This document shows, piece by piece, positions 16,285 to 23,171 of a stretch of 33,202 nt of DNA (position 1 is its first letter; the number at the start of each line of letters is the position of its first letter). The DNA lies in assembly GCA_030530185.1 (NCBI GenBank), contig JAUMVL010000001.1, positions 1 through 33,202 on the forward strand, given 5' to 3'. Source of the stretch: Clostridia bacterium (GTDB taxonomy: Bacteria; Bacillota; Clostridia; Christensenellales; CAG-138). Under the pieces are notes generated by a model, which was not told where the DNA came from, did no database searches, and was given only the letters and a program-made list of their open reading frames with translations. Position numbers and translations under genes: made by a program.

Positions 16285-18444
16285 GTGCACAACAATCGAA
16301 ACCGAAAGAACCTGCTATTCGCCATGCTGCTTGGTGCGCTGCTGTGTGCATGCGCCGTCCGACCCGAACCGGAACTTCTTTCGGCAACGCGGACACCGAG
16401 CGAGATCGAGACGACCTTCATCGAGGTCGTTTCACCGTCACCGACGCCGCAGCCGCATCTCGATCTGGATGCGTACTGCATCGATGCGCAAAACGGTGTT
16501 TACGACATCCTGCCGCTGCTGGAGAAAAGCGAGCAGACGCTGCTGCATGCGGGCTTTTGTGCAAAAAACGAGCTGTTATTGTTTTCCACCGATCCGCAGG
16601 GCATACAGCTGATCGTGGAGCGATTCCGTCTGGATACCGGCACGCGCAGTCTTTGCTTTTCCGAAACACTCTCCGAACCGATTCGGGAGGCGGACGCCTT
16701 TTTATACTACGGCATGAATCCGCCCGCTTTGTATGACGCTGCCGCAGACGAGCTGCTGCTCTTTTCCTCCGACTGTACAGCGCTTACGCGGCTGCCCGTG
16801 AACGGACTCATCTTTTCCGAATGCCGGTGGGACGGACATTTCCTTTTGCTGTTTGACGAAGCCGACCGAACGTTGAAACGGTTTACGCCGGACGGTACCG
16901 AAACAGCGATCTTTCACCCCGGCTACCAATATCGCAACGGATCGCTGCTGTCTTTCGACCGGGACGGACGGTATGCGTCGATCACCGCAACCGATAACCG
17001 CACCGACGAGGACGGAACGCTCCTGATCGACCTGTCGAACGGTTCGATTCTCGGTTGGCAACCGGGCGAGGTTCGCCTTGCTTTCTCGGAAAACGGATAT
17101 GCGACGCTGACCCGCAACTATGAATGGAACGAAGCGGAAAGCCGAACCGAATTGGTCTTCAAATCCGCCGACAAATTGGATGCGGATACGGTCTACCTCG
17201 TTCGGCAGGAGCGCACGGACTATTATCCGACAATCTATCCGGCGGCAGGAAGCTATTTGTTCGAGGACTGGAACGGCGATTATACGCTGCGGGTCGCGGA
17301 GGCATCCGGACAGAACGCAATGCGTCTTATCGTCCCGCTCGATCCGTATCAGGCCATTGCCGATGCGATGCGTGAAGCCGCACCGACGCCGGATCCCGAC
17401 CGGGAGGAGGACGGAGACGACCTGTGGTTTCTTTACCCGCGGACAGAACGCGACGGCTTCGACGGGCATTATACGCTGACCTCGGTGCTGTGCGGAACCG
17501 AGCGGATCGGTATGCTGCTTTGGGATACATCGCGCGGTGAATCGGAAACGACTCCGGGCATTACAATGGCGGAGCCGCTGTTTGTCCCGATTCCGACCGT
17601 CTTGATCGACTGCGGCGACTTTGCGGAGCGAATTGCGCGCATCCATGACTCGTATGGAATTACCGTGCTGCTGGGGGAGGAAGCAAACCTTTCGATGGGA
17701 ACGCATAGCGCCGAGCCGCTGCCGATTGCCGCGAACCGGGACTTGCTTGATTCGGCGTTCGACATTTTGGAAAGCACGCTGTCCGACTACCCGCCGCAGT
17801 TTTTCCAAACGCTTTGCCAAGGCTCCCTTGATGGAATCGTCCTGGAATTCTGCGGCACGATCCGCTCCACGGACACCACGTCGCTCGACTTCCCGTCCGC
17901 GCTGACGCGCACGCTCGATCGCTACCGCGTGATCGTTTTGGATACGCATTTTCTCTCCGACATGCGATATACGATCTTTCACGAAGTCTCGCACATGATT
18001 GACACCAAGCTCGATGACGACCCGAATCTCGACGAAGCGATCTGGAGCAGCGAGGGATGGGACGCGCTGAACCCAAGCGGGTTTTCGTATTACTTTGCCT
18101 ATAACGAAGAGGATGGCGATCCGTATGACGTCGTCGGCTCCTCGGATTATACCGAATGGGACAGCGCGTATCAGGAGCACGGCAAGCAGGAAGCGGTGTA
18201 CTTTGTCGATATCTATTCCAAAACCTTCCCGACCGAGGATCGCGCGGTTCTGCTCGGAACGCTGCTGCGCGATGACGAAAACGATGCTCTTTTGCGCTGC
18301 CCGCATCTGTTTGAAAAGCTCTGCTACTATGCGCGCGCGATCCGCGCCTGCTTCGATCCGGGCGGAACGCTGTGGCCCGAGCCGACTGTTTGGGAACGTC
18401 GGATCGAATCGCTGCAAAATGATATTGGGGAGAATGCAGCGTAA
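16285..18444 (+). CDS. Lipoprotein with C-terminal zinc-metallopeptidase-like domain
   Basis: A 719-residue secreted lipoprotein. The N-terminus has basic residues, a hydrophobic stretch and a lipobox ending at Cys23 (LCAC), then a Ser/Thr/Pro-rich tether. Residues about 60-400 contain repeated short beta-strands of WD40/propeller-like character (LLLFDEADRTLKRFTPDG, DGTLLIDLSNG). Residues about 440-690 look like a peptidase: YTIFHEVSHMID supplies an HExxH motif at 566-570, and EAVYFVDIYSKTFPTEDRA (637-654) may carry a downstream acidic ligand. This resembles secreted putative zinc peptidases of clostridia; the substrate is unknown. The start is GTG at 16285 with AGGAGG 5 nt upstream. It is divergent from the glycosidase operon and is followed by a small DUF1540 gene 50 bp away. 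Confidence 0.75.
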   Translation: MHNNRNRKNLLFAMLLGALLCACAVRPEPELLSATRTPSEIETTFIEVVSPSPTPQPHLDLDAYCIDAQNGVYDILPLLEKSEQTLLHAGFCAKNELLLFSTDPQGIQLIVERFRLDTGTRSLCFSETLSEPIREADAFLYYGMNPPALYDAAADELLLFSSDCTALTRLPVNGLIFSECRWDGHFLLLFDEADRTLKRFTPDGTETAIFHPGYQYRNGSLLSFDRDGRYASITATDNRTDEDGTLLIDLSNGSILGWQPGEVRLAFSENGYATLTRNYEWNEAESRTELVFKSADKLDADTVYLVRQERTDYYPTIYPAAGSYLFEDWNGDYTLRVAEASGQNAMRLIVPLDPYQAIADAMREAAPTPDPDREEDGDDLWFLYPRTERDGFDGHYTLTSVLCGTERIGMLLWDTSRGESETTPGITMAEPLFVPIPTVLIDCGDFAERIARIHDSYGITVLLGEEANLSMGTHSAEPLPIAANRDLLDSAFDILESTLSDYPPQFFQTLCQGSLDGIVLEFCGTIRSTDTTSLDFPSALTRTLDRYRVIVLDTHFLSDMRYTIFHEVSHMIDTKLDDDPNLDEAIWSSEGWDALNPSGFSYYFAYNEEDGDPYDVVGSSDYTEWDSAYQEHGKQEAVYFVDIYSKTFPTEDRAVLLGTLLRDDENDALLRCPHLFEKLCYYARAIRACFDPGGTLWPEPTVWERRIESLQNDIGENAA

Positions 18445-18494
18445 GTATCAAATACGCGGAACCGGCACATGCTACCGAAAAAGGAGGAATGTGC

Positions 18495-18659
18495 ATGTCT
18501 TACGGAACGCAAACGATCGGCTGTGAGGTGACCAGCTGCCTATTTCATCAAAAAGGCAACACCTGCCGGTTAAACAGCATCACGGTCCATCCCGCACCGG
18601 GCTGCTTTTCCGGCACCGAAGATGAGAGCCGCTGCGGCTCATATGCCAAAAGAAGCTGA
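18495..18659 (+). CDS. Small DUF1540-like cysteine protein
   Basis: A 54-residue protein beginning MSYGTQTIGCEVTSC. The spacing CEVTSC, a short loop, NTCRLNSITVHP and a final CGSY matches the DUF1540 pattern, a small Cys-rich domain common in sporulating clostridia and probably metal-binding; its role is unknown. There are five cysteines (10, 15, 24, 37 and 47). The ATG is set by AAGGAGG 7 nt upstream. It lies 50 bp after the lipoprotein gene and may be read from the same message. A strong terminator follows at 18684. Confidence 0.8.
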   Translation: MSYGTQTIGCEVTSCLFHQKGNTCRLNSITVHPAPGCFSGTEDESRCGSYAKRS

Positions 18660-18683
18660 AGCCCTGATCTTCCCGCTATGTAC

Positions 18684-18719
18684 AAAGAATCCCGCACAGC
18701 ACTGTGCGGGATTCTTTTG
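18684..18719. terminator. Strong bidirectional terminator
   Basis: A 16-bp perfect stem (18684-18699 with 18702-18717), AAAGAATCCCGCACAG and its complement, with T-runs on both strands. It separates the rightward DUF1540 gene from the leftward ferredoxin gene. Confidence 0.9.
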
Positions 18720-18738
18720 TGTTCTGTGTGAAAACGGA

Positions 18739-18909
18739 TTAGTCCTGAGCCGGTGCGCCGACGGGGCAAACCTCTGCGCAGTTGCCGCACTCGATGCAGG
18801 TATCCGCGTCGATGACGTACTTATCCTCGCCCTCGGAAATCGCTTCGACCGGGCACTCTGCTGCGCATGCGCCGCACTGGATGCATTCATCGGAAATCTT
18901 GTATGCCAT
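18739..18909 (-). CDS. 2[4Fe-4S] ferredoxin
   Basis: A 56-residue clostridial-type ferredoxin that carries low-potential electrons. Two CxxCxxCxxxCP motifs are complete: CIQCGACAAECP and CIECGNCAEVCP, each binding one cubane cluster. It starts MAYKISDECI, the usual opening of the family. The ATG at 18907-18909 has AGGAGG 8 nt upstream. It is monocistronic, with its own promoter and a strong terminator. Possible users nearby are the radical SAM maturase and the iron-sulfur aldo/keto reductase, although ferredoxin serves many partners. Confidence 0.97.
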   Translation of the reverse strand: MAYKISDECIQCGACAAECPVEAISEGEDKYVIDADTCIECGNCAEVCPVGAPAQD

Positions 18910-18950
18910 AGTAAAATCCTCCTGTTTCTTAATAAATTGTATACGGTTTC

Positions 18951-18978
18951 ATTATAGCACACGTTTTTTGATTTGCAA
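18951..18978 (-). promoter_or_regulatory. Ferredoxin promoter
   Basis: On the minus strand TTGCAA (18973-18978) and TATAAT (18951-18956) are 16 bp apart. Confidence 0.65.
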
Positions 18979-19061
18979 CAACGTGCGACAAAGTTCACAA
19001 ACAGTTAGATGCACTTTACCAATCGGTCCGGATTCGCTCGGTTTCGCCGGATGCAGCAAGG

Positions 19062-19080
19062 ACGGACAAGTTTTGTCCGT
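19062..19080. promoter_or_regulatory. 19-bp perfect inverted repeat in the Noc-like upstream region
   Basis: ACGGACAA-GTT-TTGTCCGT, with 8-bp arms, in the approximately 230-bp stretch between the ferredoxin promoter and the Noc-like gene. No convincing promoter for the Noc-like gene was found nearby. It could be an operator, or a weak hairpin (TTTTG follows). It matches neither the parS nor the Noc-site consensus. Confidence 0.45.
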
Positions 19081-19209
19081 TTTGTTCGAGCTTTGTCACG
19101 CCTCTTTTTATCGACAATTGCTGCGTGATAGAGTGAGATTCGCAAAAACAAACGGGATTCGTCCGATCCCGCAAAGAAGATTTTGAAGGAACACCGAGGA
19201 GGTGATCGA

Positions 19210-20046
19210 ATGCCGTATTCCTTTCAACAGGGTCTGTTACAGATTCCGCCCAAACGGGATCCCGAACGAAGACTCGTGCTGCTGCCGATCCATTCCATTC
19301 TGCCGAATCCAAATCAGCCGCGCCACGAATTCGACAAAGCTGCGCTGTCCGAGCTGATGGTCAGCATCGCGCAGGTCGGGCTGATTCAGCCGCTGACTGT
19401 GCGGCGCGAGGGCGATGGCTATGAGCTGATCTCGGGCGAGCGGCGGCTTCGCGCCTGTCGGTCGCTCGGCATGACCGAGGTGCCGTGCATCATCTCCGAT
19501 TCCAGCGAAGAACGAAGCGCCTATATGGCCGTCGTCGAAAACATTCAGCGGCGCGATCTGCACTATCTCGACGAAGCGGAGTGTTACCACAACCTCCTCC
19601 ATACCTATGACCTGTCGCAGGAGCAGCTTGCGACGCGTCTCGGCAAGAGTCAATCGTTTCTGTCGAACAAGCTTCGCCTTTTACGCCTGCCCAAGGCCAT
19701 GCGCAAACAGATTCGGGAGCAGAACCTGTCCGAGCGTCATGCGCGGGCGCTTTTGCAGCTGCCCGATGAGGAAAGCCAATGGCGCGCGCTCGACGCCATT
19801 TTGAAGCGCGATCTGACCGTAAAGCAGACCGAAAAGCTGATCGCCGACTGGAAAGCCAAGCAAGGCCGCGCGCCGATCCGTGTGCTGCGCCTGCCTGCCG
19901 ACTGCCGCTTGTTTTTGAACAGCGTCAAAACCTGCCTCGAACGGTTGGAAGAAAGCGGAATGCAAACCGAAATGGAGGAGCAGCGCCGCAGCGACGGGTT
20001 CGATCTTGTCATCCGGGTGCGAACCAAGGAACGAACGCTGTTTTAA
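19210..20046 (+). CDS. ParB-family nucleoid occlusion (Noc-like) protein
   Basis: A 278-residue ParB/Spo0J-type DNA-binding protein. Conserved regions in order: LPIHSILPNPNQPRHEFD (near 25-45), an ISGERRLRACRSLG box near 80, ENIQRRDLHYLDEAECY near 110, a helix-turn-helix (LSQEQLATRLGKSQSFLSNKLRLLRLP, about 137-163) and LSERHARALLQLP. The C-terminal part is short, as in Noc. The N-terminus MPYSFQQGLLQIPPK resembles the short membrane-targeting peptide of Noc, which favours Noc over the partition protein, but the two cannot be separated by eye. AGGAGGTGA precedes the ATG at 19210; a frame start 27 bp earlier lacks such a site. No parA, rnpA or gidA neighbours are present. Confidence 0.8.
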   Translation: MPYSFQQGLLQIPPKRDPERRLVLLPIHSILPNPNQPRHEFDKAALSELMVSIAQVGLIQPLTVRREGDGYELISGERRLRACRSLGMTEVPCIISDSSEERSAYMAVVENIQRRDLHYLDEAECYHNLLHTYDLSQEQLATRLGKSQSFLSNKLRLLRLPKAMRKQIREQNLSERHARALLQLPDEESQWRALDAILKRDLTVKQTEKLIADWKAKQGRAPIRVLRLPADCRLFLNSVKTCLERLEESGMQTEMEEQRRSDGFDLVIRVRTKERTLF

Positions 20047-20050
20047 GAAG

Positions 20051-20247
20051 AAGGGGCTGTTAAGAAAGGTATCAGGAGCCGTTTTCTCCGCTCGAAGCGT
20101 GTACTGACGCTGCCGCGAGAGCGGAAAAACGGCTAATTTGCGGCTCAAAATCAAACAGAAATGGCGTTTTGAGCCATTTCTGCCTACCGGTATTGTTTTC
20201 CGTTCTTTTGCCGCAAATGTCCTGGTACGTTTATTTAACAGCCCCTT
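20051..20247. repeat. 197-bp palindromic MITE-like element
   Basis: The ends form imperfect inverted repeats of about 28 bp: AAGGGGCTGTTAA-GAAAGGTATCAGGA on the left, and on the complement of the right end AAGGGGCTGTTAA-ATAAACGTACCAGGA. Inside are two further folds. One is a long hairpin, 20078-20093 with 20119-20133. The other is a branched stem, ATTTGCGGC at 20136-20144 with GCCGCAAAT at 20210-20218, enclosing CAGAAATGGC/GCCATTTCTG (20156-20182). No coding frame is present. It fills the gap between two convergent genes, so it may also stop transcription. GGGGCTGTTAA-type ends recall insertion-sequence termini. No clear target duplication was seen. Confidence 0.65.
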
Positions 20248-20251
20248 TCGC

Positions 20252-21373
20252 TTATGCTTCAAACACGGCCGCGACTTGTTTCAGAAGATCGCGAATCGGC
20301 AGATGCTGCGGACAGATCATTTCGCACTGTCCGCATTCGATGCAGTCTTTCGCCTTGCCTCCGCGTCCGATCACATTCGCATAGCGACGGCGGATCAGTT
20401 TCTCCTGCTGCGCAAACTGGACCAACTCGTTTTTTCGTTTGAACAGCGCCGGAATGTTGATCGACTGCGGGCATCCCTCGGTGCAGTAGCGGCACGCTGT
20501 GCAGGGAATCAGATCCAGCCCGTGCAGGATTTCCACCACGCGGTGAACCGCCTCATGCTCGGTTTCGTTCAGCGGAACAAAGTCGGTCATGAACGAGAGA
20601 TTGTCGTCCATCTGCTGTACGTCGCTCATGCCGGAAAGCGTCATAAAGATGCCCTCGAACCCGGCGCAGAAGCGGATCGCATAGCTTGCCGGCGAACCGC
20701 CGCCGAGATCGGTCAGTACCCTGCCTGCCGCCTCGTTCAGCATTGCGAGGCTGCCGCCCTTGACCGGTTCCATGACGATGACCGGTTTTCCGTGTTTTCG
20801 GCAGACCTCATATACCCCGCGCGACTGAACCTCGGGGCTTTCGTAATCGAGATAGTTGAACTGAATCTGAACGGCTTCGATCTCGGGATGCTCCGAAAGG
20901 ATCCGGTCGAGCACCTCGGGGGTGTCATGAAACGACATGCAAAGATGCCGGATGCGCCCCTCCGCTAAAAAACGTTGAACCTTTTCATACGCGCCAAGCC
21001 GCTGGAATTTCCTGTCCATCTCATCATCATTTGCATGGAGCAGATAAAAGTCGAAATAATCGACGCCGCACGCCTGCAATTGATGTTCAAAGAACGGCTC
21101 GACCTCATCCGGATTCTCCATTGAAAACGCCGAAAGCTTGTTTGCCAGCACATATGCGTCGCGCGGGTACCGCTTCACAAGACATTCGCGAATCGCCAGC
21201 TCGCTCTTGCCGCCGAAATAGGGATTTGCCGTATCAAAATAGTTGAATCCGGCTGCTAAAAAGCGATCGACCATCTCGGTAAAGTTATCGAGATCGACCT
21301 CGCCCGATTCGGTCAGCTTCAGTCGCATGCATCCGAATCCGAAATTCTTTTTCACCTCGGGAAATCCGTTCAT
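20252..21373 (-). CDS. Aldo/keto reductase with C-terminal 2[4Fe-4S] ferredoxin domain
   Basis: A 373-residue oxidoreductase. The N-terminal barrel carries aldo/keto reductase landmarks: FGFGCMRL, FNYFDTANPYFGGKSE, a YVLANKLS strand supplying the usual lysine, and DFYLLHAND with the histidine. The C-terminal 90 residues carry two cluster motifs, CTACRYCTEGCP and CIECGQCEMICP. This fusion is a known family in anaerobes (COG1453 type), with substrate unknown. The reading frame is open 47 codons upstream, but that stretch covers the promoter; the ATG at 21371-21373 is preceded by AAAGGAG at 6 nt. It faces the Noc-like gene across the palindromic element. Confidence 0.92.
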   Translation of the reverse strand: MNGFPEVKKNFGFGCMRLKLTESGEVDLDNFTEMVDRFLAAGFNYFDTANPYFGGKSELAIRECLVKRYPRDAYVLANKLSAFSMENPDEVEPFFEHQLQACGVDYFDFYLLHANDDEMDRKFQRLGAYEKVQRFLAEGRIRHLCMSFHDTPEVLDRILSEHPEIEAVQIQFNYLDYESPEVQSRGVYEVCRKHGKPVIVMEPVKGGSLAMLNEAAGRVLTDLGGGSPASYAIRFCAGFEGIFMTLSGMSDVQQMDDNLSFMTDFVPLNETEHEAVHRVVEILHGLDLIPCTACRYCTEGCPQSINIPALFKRKNELVQFAQQEKLIRRRYANVIGRGGKAKDCIECGQCEMICPQHLPIRDLLKQVAAVFEA

Positions 21374-21407
21374 ATCCTGCTCCTTTTGAGAATGTAATTT
21401 ATTTGAT

Positions 21408-21436
21408 ATATTATAGAAAAGCTCGAAAACTGTCAA
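21408..21436 (-). promoter_or_regulatory. Aldo/keto reductase promoter
   Basis: On the minus strand TTGACA (21431-21436) is 17 bp from TAATAT (21408-21413); an overlapping TATAAT lies at 15 bp. Confidence 0.7.
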
Positions 21437-21498
21437 GCACACTTCCCTTTTGCGGCGGCGCATGAGGCAAAAATTTCCGAGCAATTCCCTTGCGCCGA

Positions 21499-21527
21499 TT
21501 GACAATTTGCGCATGCTCTGCTATCAT
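21499..21527 (+). promoter_or_regulatory. SCIFF locus promoter
   Basis: TTGACA (21499-21504) and TATCAT (21522-21527) with a 17-bp spacer, 33 bp before the precursor start. Strong, as expected for an abundant small peptide. Confidence 0.8.
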
Positions 21528-21560
21528 ATATGAGATGAAATATGTTTGGAGGATTGTACC

Positions 21561-21707
21561 ATGACGCATATCAAAACGATCAAAACCCGCAATCTGTGCG
21601 AGAGCGCAAAGAACGGCGGCTGCGGCGAGTGCCAGACTTCCTGCCAGTCCGCTTGCAAGACCAGCTGCGGTATCGCAAATCAGAAGTGCGAAAAGTCGGC
21701 CAAATAA
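21561..21707 (+). CDS. SCIFF ranthipeptide precursor
   Basis: A 48-residue precursor of the six-cysteines-in-forty-five (SCIFF) family, the most widespread ribosomal peptide natural product of Clostridia. It begins MTHIKTIKTRNL (leader part) and continues GGCGECQTSCQSACKTSCG, then QKCEKSAK. In this family the radical SAM maturase links cysteine sulfurs to partner residues as thioethers. Seven cysteines are present (13, 21, 24, 28, 32, 36, 43): the six in the core, plus Cys13 in the leader part. GGAGG lies 8 nt before the ATG. A terminator separates it from the maturase, which would let the precursor be made in excess. Confidence 0.95.
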   Translation: MTHIKTIKTRNLCESAKNGGCGECQTSCQSACKTSCGIANQKCEKSAK

Positions 21708-21732
21708 CCGACGTCAAGCAAACGTTACAGGG

Positions 21733-21760
21733 AATGCCGTCCTTTTCGGGCGGCATTTTT
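21733..21760 (+). terminator. Terminator/attenuator between SCIFF precursor and maturase
   Basis: Stem AATGCCGTCC with GGGCGGCATT (one G-T pair) around TTTTC, followed by TTT. The maturase ATG follows 20 bp later with no separate promoter seen, so partial read-through probably sets the peptide-to-enzyme ratio. Confidence 0.8.
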
Positions 21761-21779
21761 ACGGAATAGAGAGGTTTTT

Positions 21780-23171
21780 ATGATTCATGCCTATCAACTC
21801 GGCGGATACAACATCGTTCTCGATGTCTGCTCCGGCGCGGTGCACGCGGTGGACGAGGTCAGCTATGCGCTGATTACGCACTTTGAAGGCGTCGATCGCG
21901 AAAAGCTGATCGACGGGCTCCATGCGGCACACCCTGACGACCCGATGTATACCGTCGAGGAGCTGAACGCCTGCTACGATGAAATCCTTGCCCTGAAGGA
22001 GGCCGGCCAGCTGTTTTCGCCGGATACGTTCCGACCGATGGCAAATACGCTGAAAAGCCGCACCTCGGGCGTCGTCAAGGCGCTGTGCCTGCACGTTGCG
22101 CATACCTGCAACCTCAACTGCGCTTACTGCTTTGCAAGCCAGGGCAAATACAAGGGCGAGCGGGCGGTCATGTCCTTTGAAGTCGGCAAACAGGCATTGG
22201 ACTTTCTGGTCGCACATTCCGGCACGCGCAAGAATCTCGAAGTGGACTTTTTCGGCGGCGAACCGCTGATGAATTTCGACGTGGTCAAACAACTCGTTGC
22301 CTACGCCAGAACGCTCGAACCGAAATTTCATAAGACCTTCCGCTTTACCCTGACCACCAACGGCGTGCTGATCGACGACGACGTGATCGATTTCTGCAAC
22401 CGGGAAATGAGCAACGTCGTTTTGAGTCTTGACGGGCGCAAGGAAATCCACGACCGCTATCGCGTGGACTATGCGGGAAACGGCAGCTGGGAAAAAATCG
22501 TGCCGAAGTTTCAAAAGCTCGTTGCGGCGCGCGGCGGGAAGAATTACTATATGCGCGGCACATTCACGCATGCCAACCCCGATTTTCTCAAGGACATTCA
22601 GACGATGCTCGATCTCGGCTTTACCGAGCTTTCGATGGAGCCTGTCGTCTGTGCCGAGGACAGCCCCGATCGGCTGACTGAAACGGATCTTCCGATCGTC
22701 TGCGAACAGTATGAACAGCTTGCGGAATTGCTGATCCGGCGGCGCAGGGAGGGACGGCCGTTTACGTTCTATCATTATATGATCGACCTGACGGGCGGCC
22801 CATGCATCTATAAGCGCATTTCGGGCTGCGGATCCGGCACCGAATACATGGCAGTCACACCGTGGGGCGATCTGTACCCGTGCCACCAGTTTGTCGGCGA
22901 GGAGCGCTTCAAGCTCGGCGATATCTGGACCGGTGTGACGAATACCGCCGTACAGAATGAATTTGCCGGTTGCAACGTCTATGCGCACCCGGAATGCGGC
23001 GAATGCTGGGCACGGCTGTACTGCTCCGGCGGCTGCGCGGCAAACGCCTATCACGCAACCGGTTCAGTGACCGGTGTCTATCGCTATGGCTGCGAGCTGT
23101 TTCGAAAGCGCATGGAATGCGCGATCATGGCAGCGGTGGACGAACAGCTTGCGGAGAACGGCGATGTCTGA
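21780..23171 (+). CDS. Radical SAM/SPASM SCIFF-peptide maturase
   Basis: A 463-residue enzyme that installs thioether links in the SCIFF peptide. The N-terminal ~90 residues match the peptide-recognition (RRE-like) region. The radical SAM cluster motif CNLNCAYC (Cys110, 114, 117) is followed by DFFGGEPLMNF (the GGEP SAM-binding segment), FTLTTNGVL and VVLSLDGRKEIHDRYR. The SPASM region holds auxiliary-cluster cysteines: GGPC, SGCGSGTEYMAVTPWGDLYPCHQF, then HPECGECWARLYCSGGC and a final YGC. The match to the SCIFF maturase family is very strong by eye and is confirmed by the precursor 72 bp upstream. GAGAGG sits 6 nt before the ATG. The 3' end overlaps the PLP decarboxylase gene by 8 bp. Confidence 0.97.
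   Translation: MIHAYQLGGYNIVLDVCSGAVHAVDEVSYALITHFEGVDREKLIDGLHAAHPDDPMYTVEELNACYDEILALKEAGQLFSPDTFRPMANTLKSRTSGVVKALCLHVAHTCNLNCAYCFASQGKYKGERAVMSFEVGKQALDFLVAHSGTRKNLEVDFFGGEPLMNFDVVKQLVAYARTLEPKFHKTFRFTLTTNGVLIDDDVIDFCNREMSNVVLSLDGRKEIHDRYRVDYAGNGSWEKIVPKFQKLVAARGGKNYYMRGTFTHANPDFLKDIQTMLDLGFTELSMEPVVCAEDSPDRLTETDLPIVCEQYEQLAELLIRRRREGRPFTFYHYMIDLTGGPCIYKRISGCGSGTEYMAVTPWGDLYPCHQFVGEERFKLGDIWTGVTNTAVQNEFAGCNVYAHPECGECWARLYCSGGCAANAYHATGSVTGVYRYGCELFRKRMECAIMAAVDEQLAENGDV

Noticed and set aside
16702..18417. Minus-strand 571-codon frame antisense to the HEVSH lipoprotein
   Set aside because: Arg-rich mirror frame caused by high GC at the third codon position; no start signals.
19062..19080. 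parS or SOS box
   Set aside because: The sequence does not match the TGTTTCACGTGAAACA, Noc or GAAC-4-GTTC consensus.
21759..23054. Minus-strand 431-codon frame antisense to the SCIFF maturase
   Set aside because: Shadow of a gene identified with near certainty.
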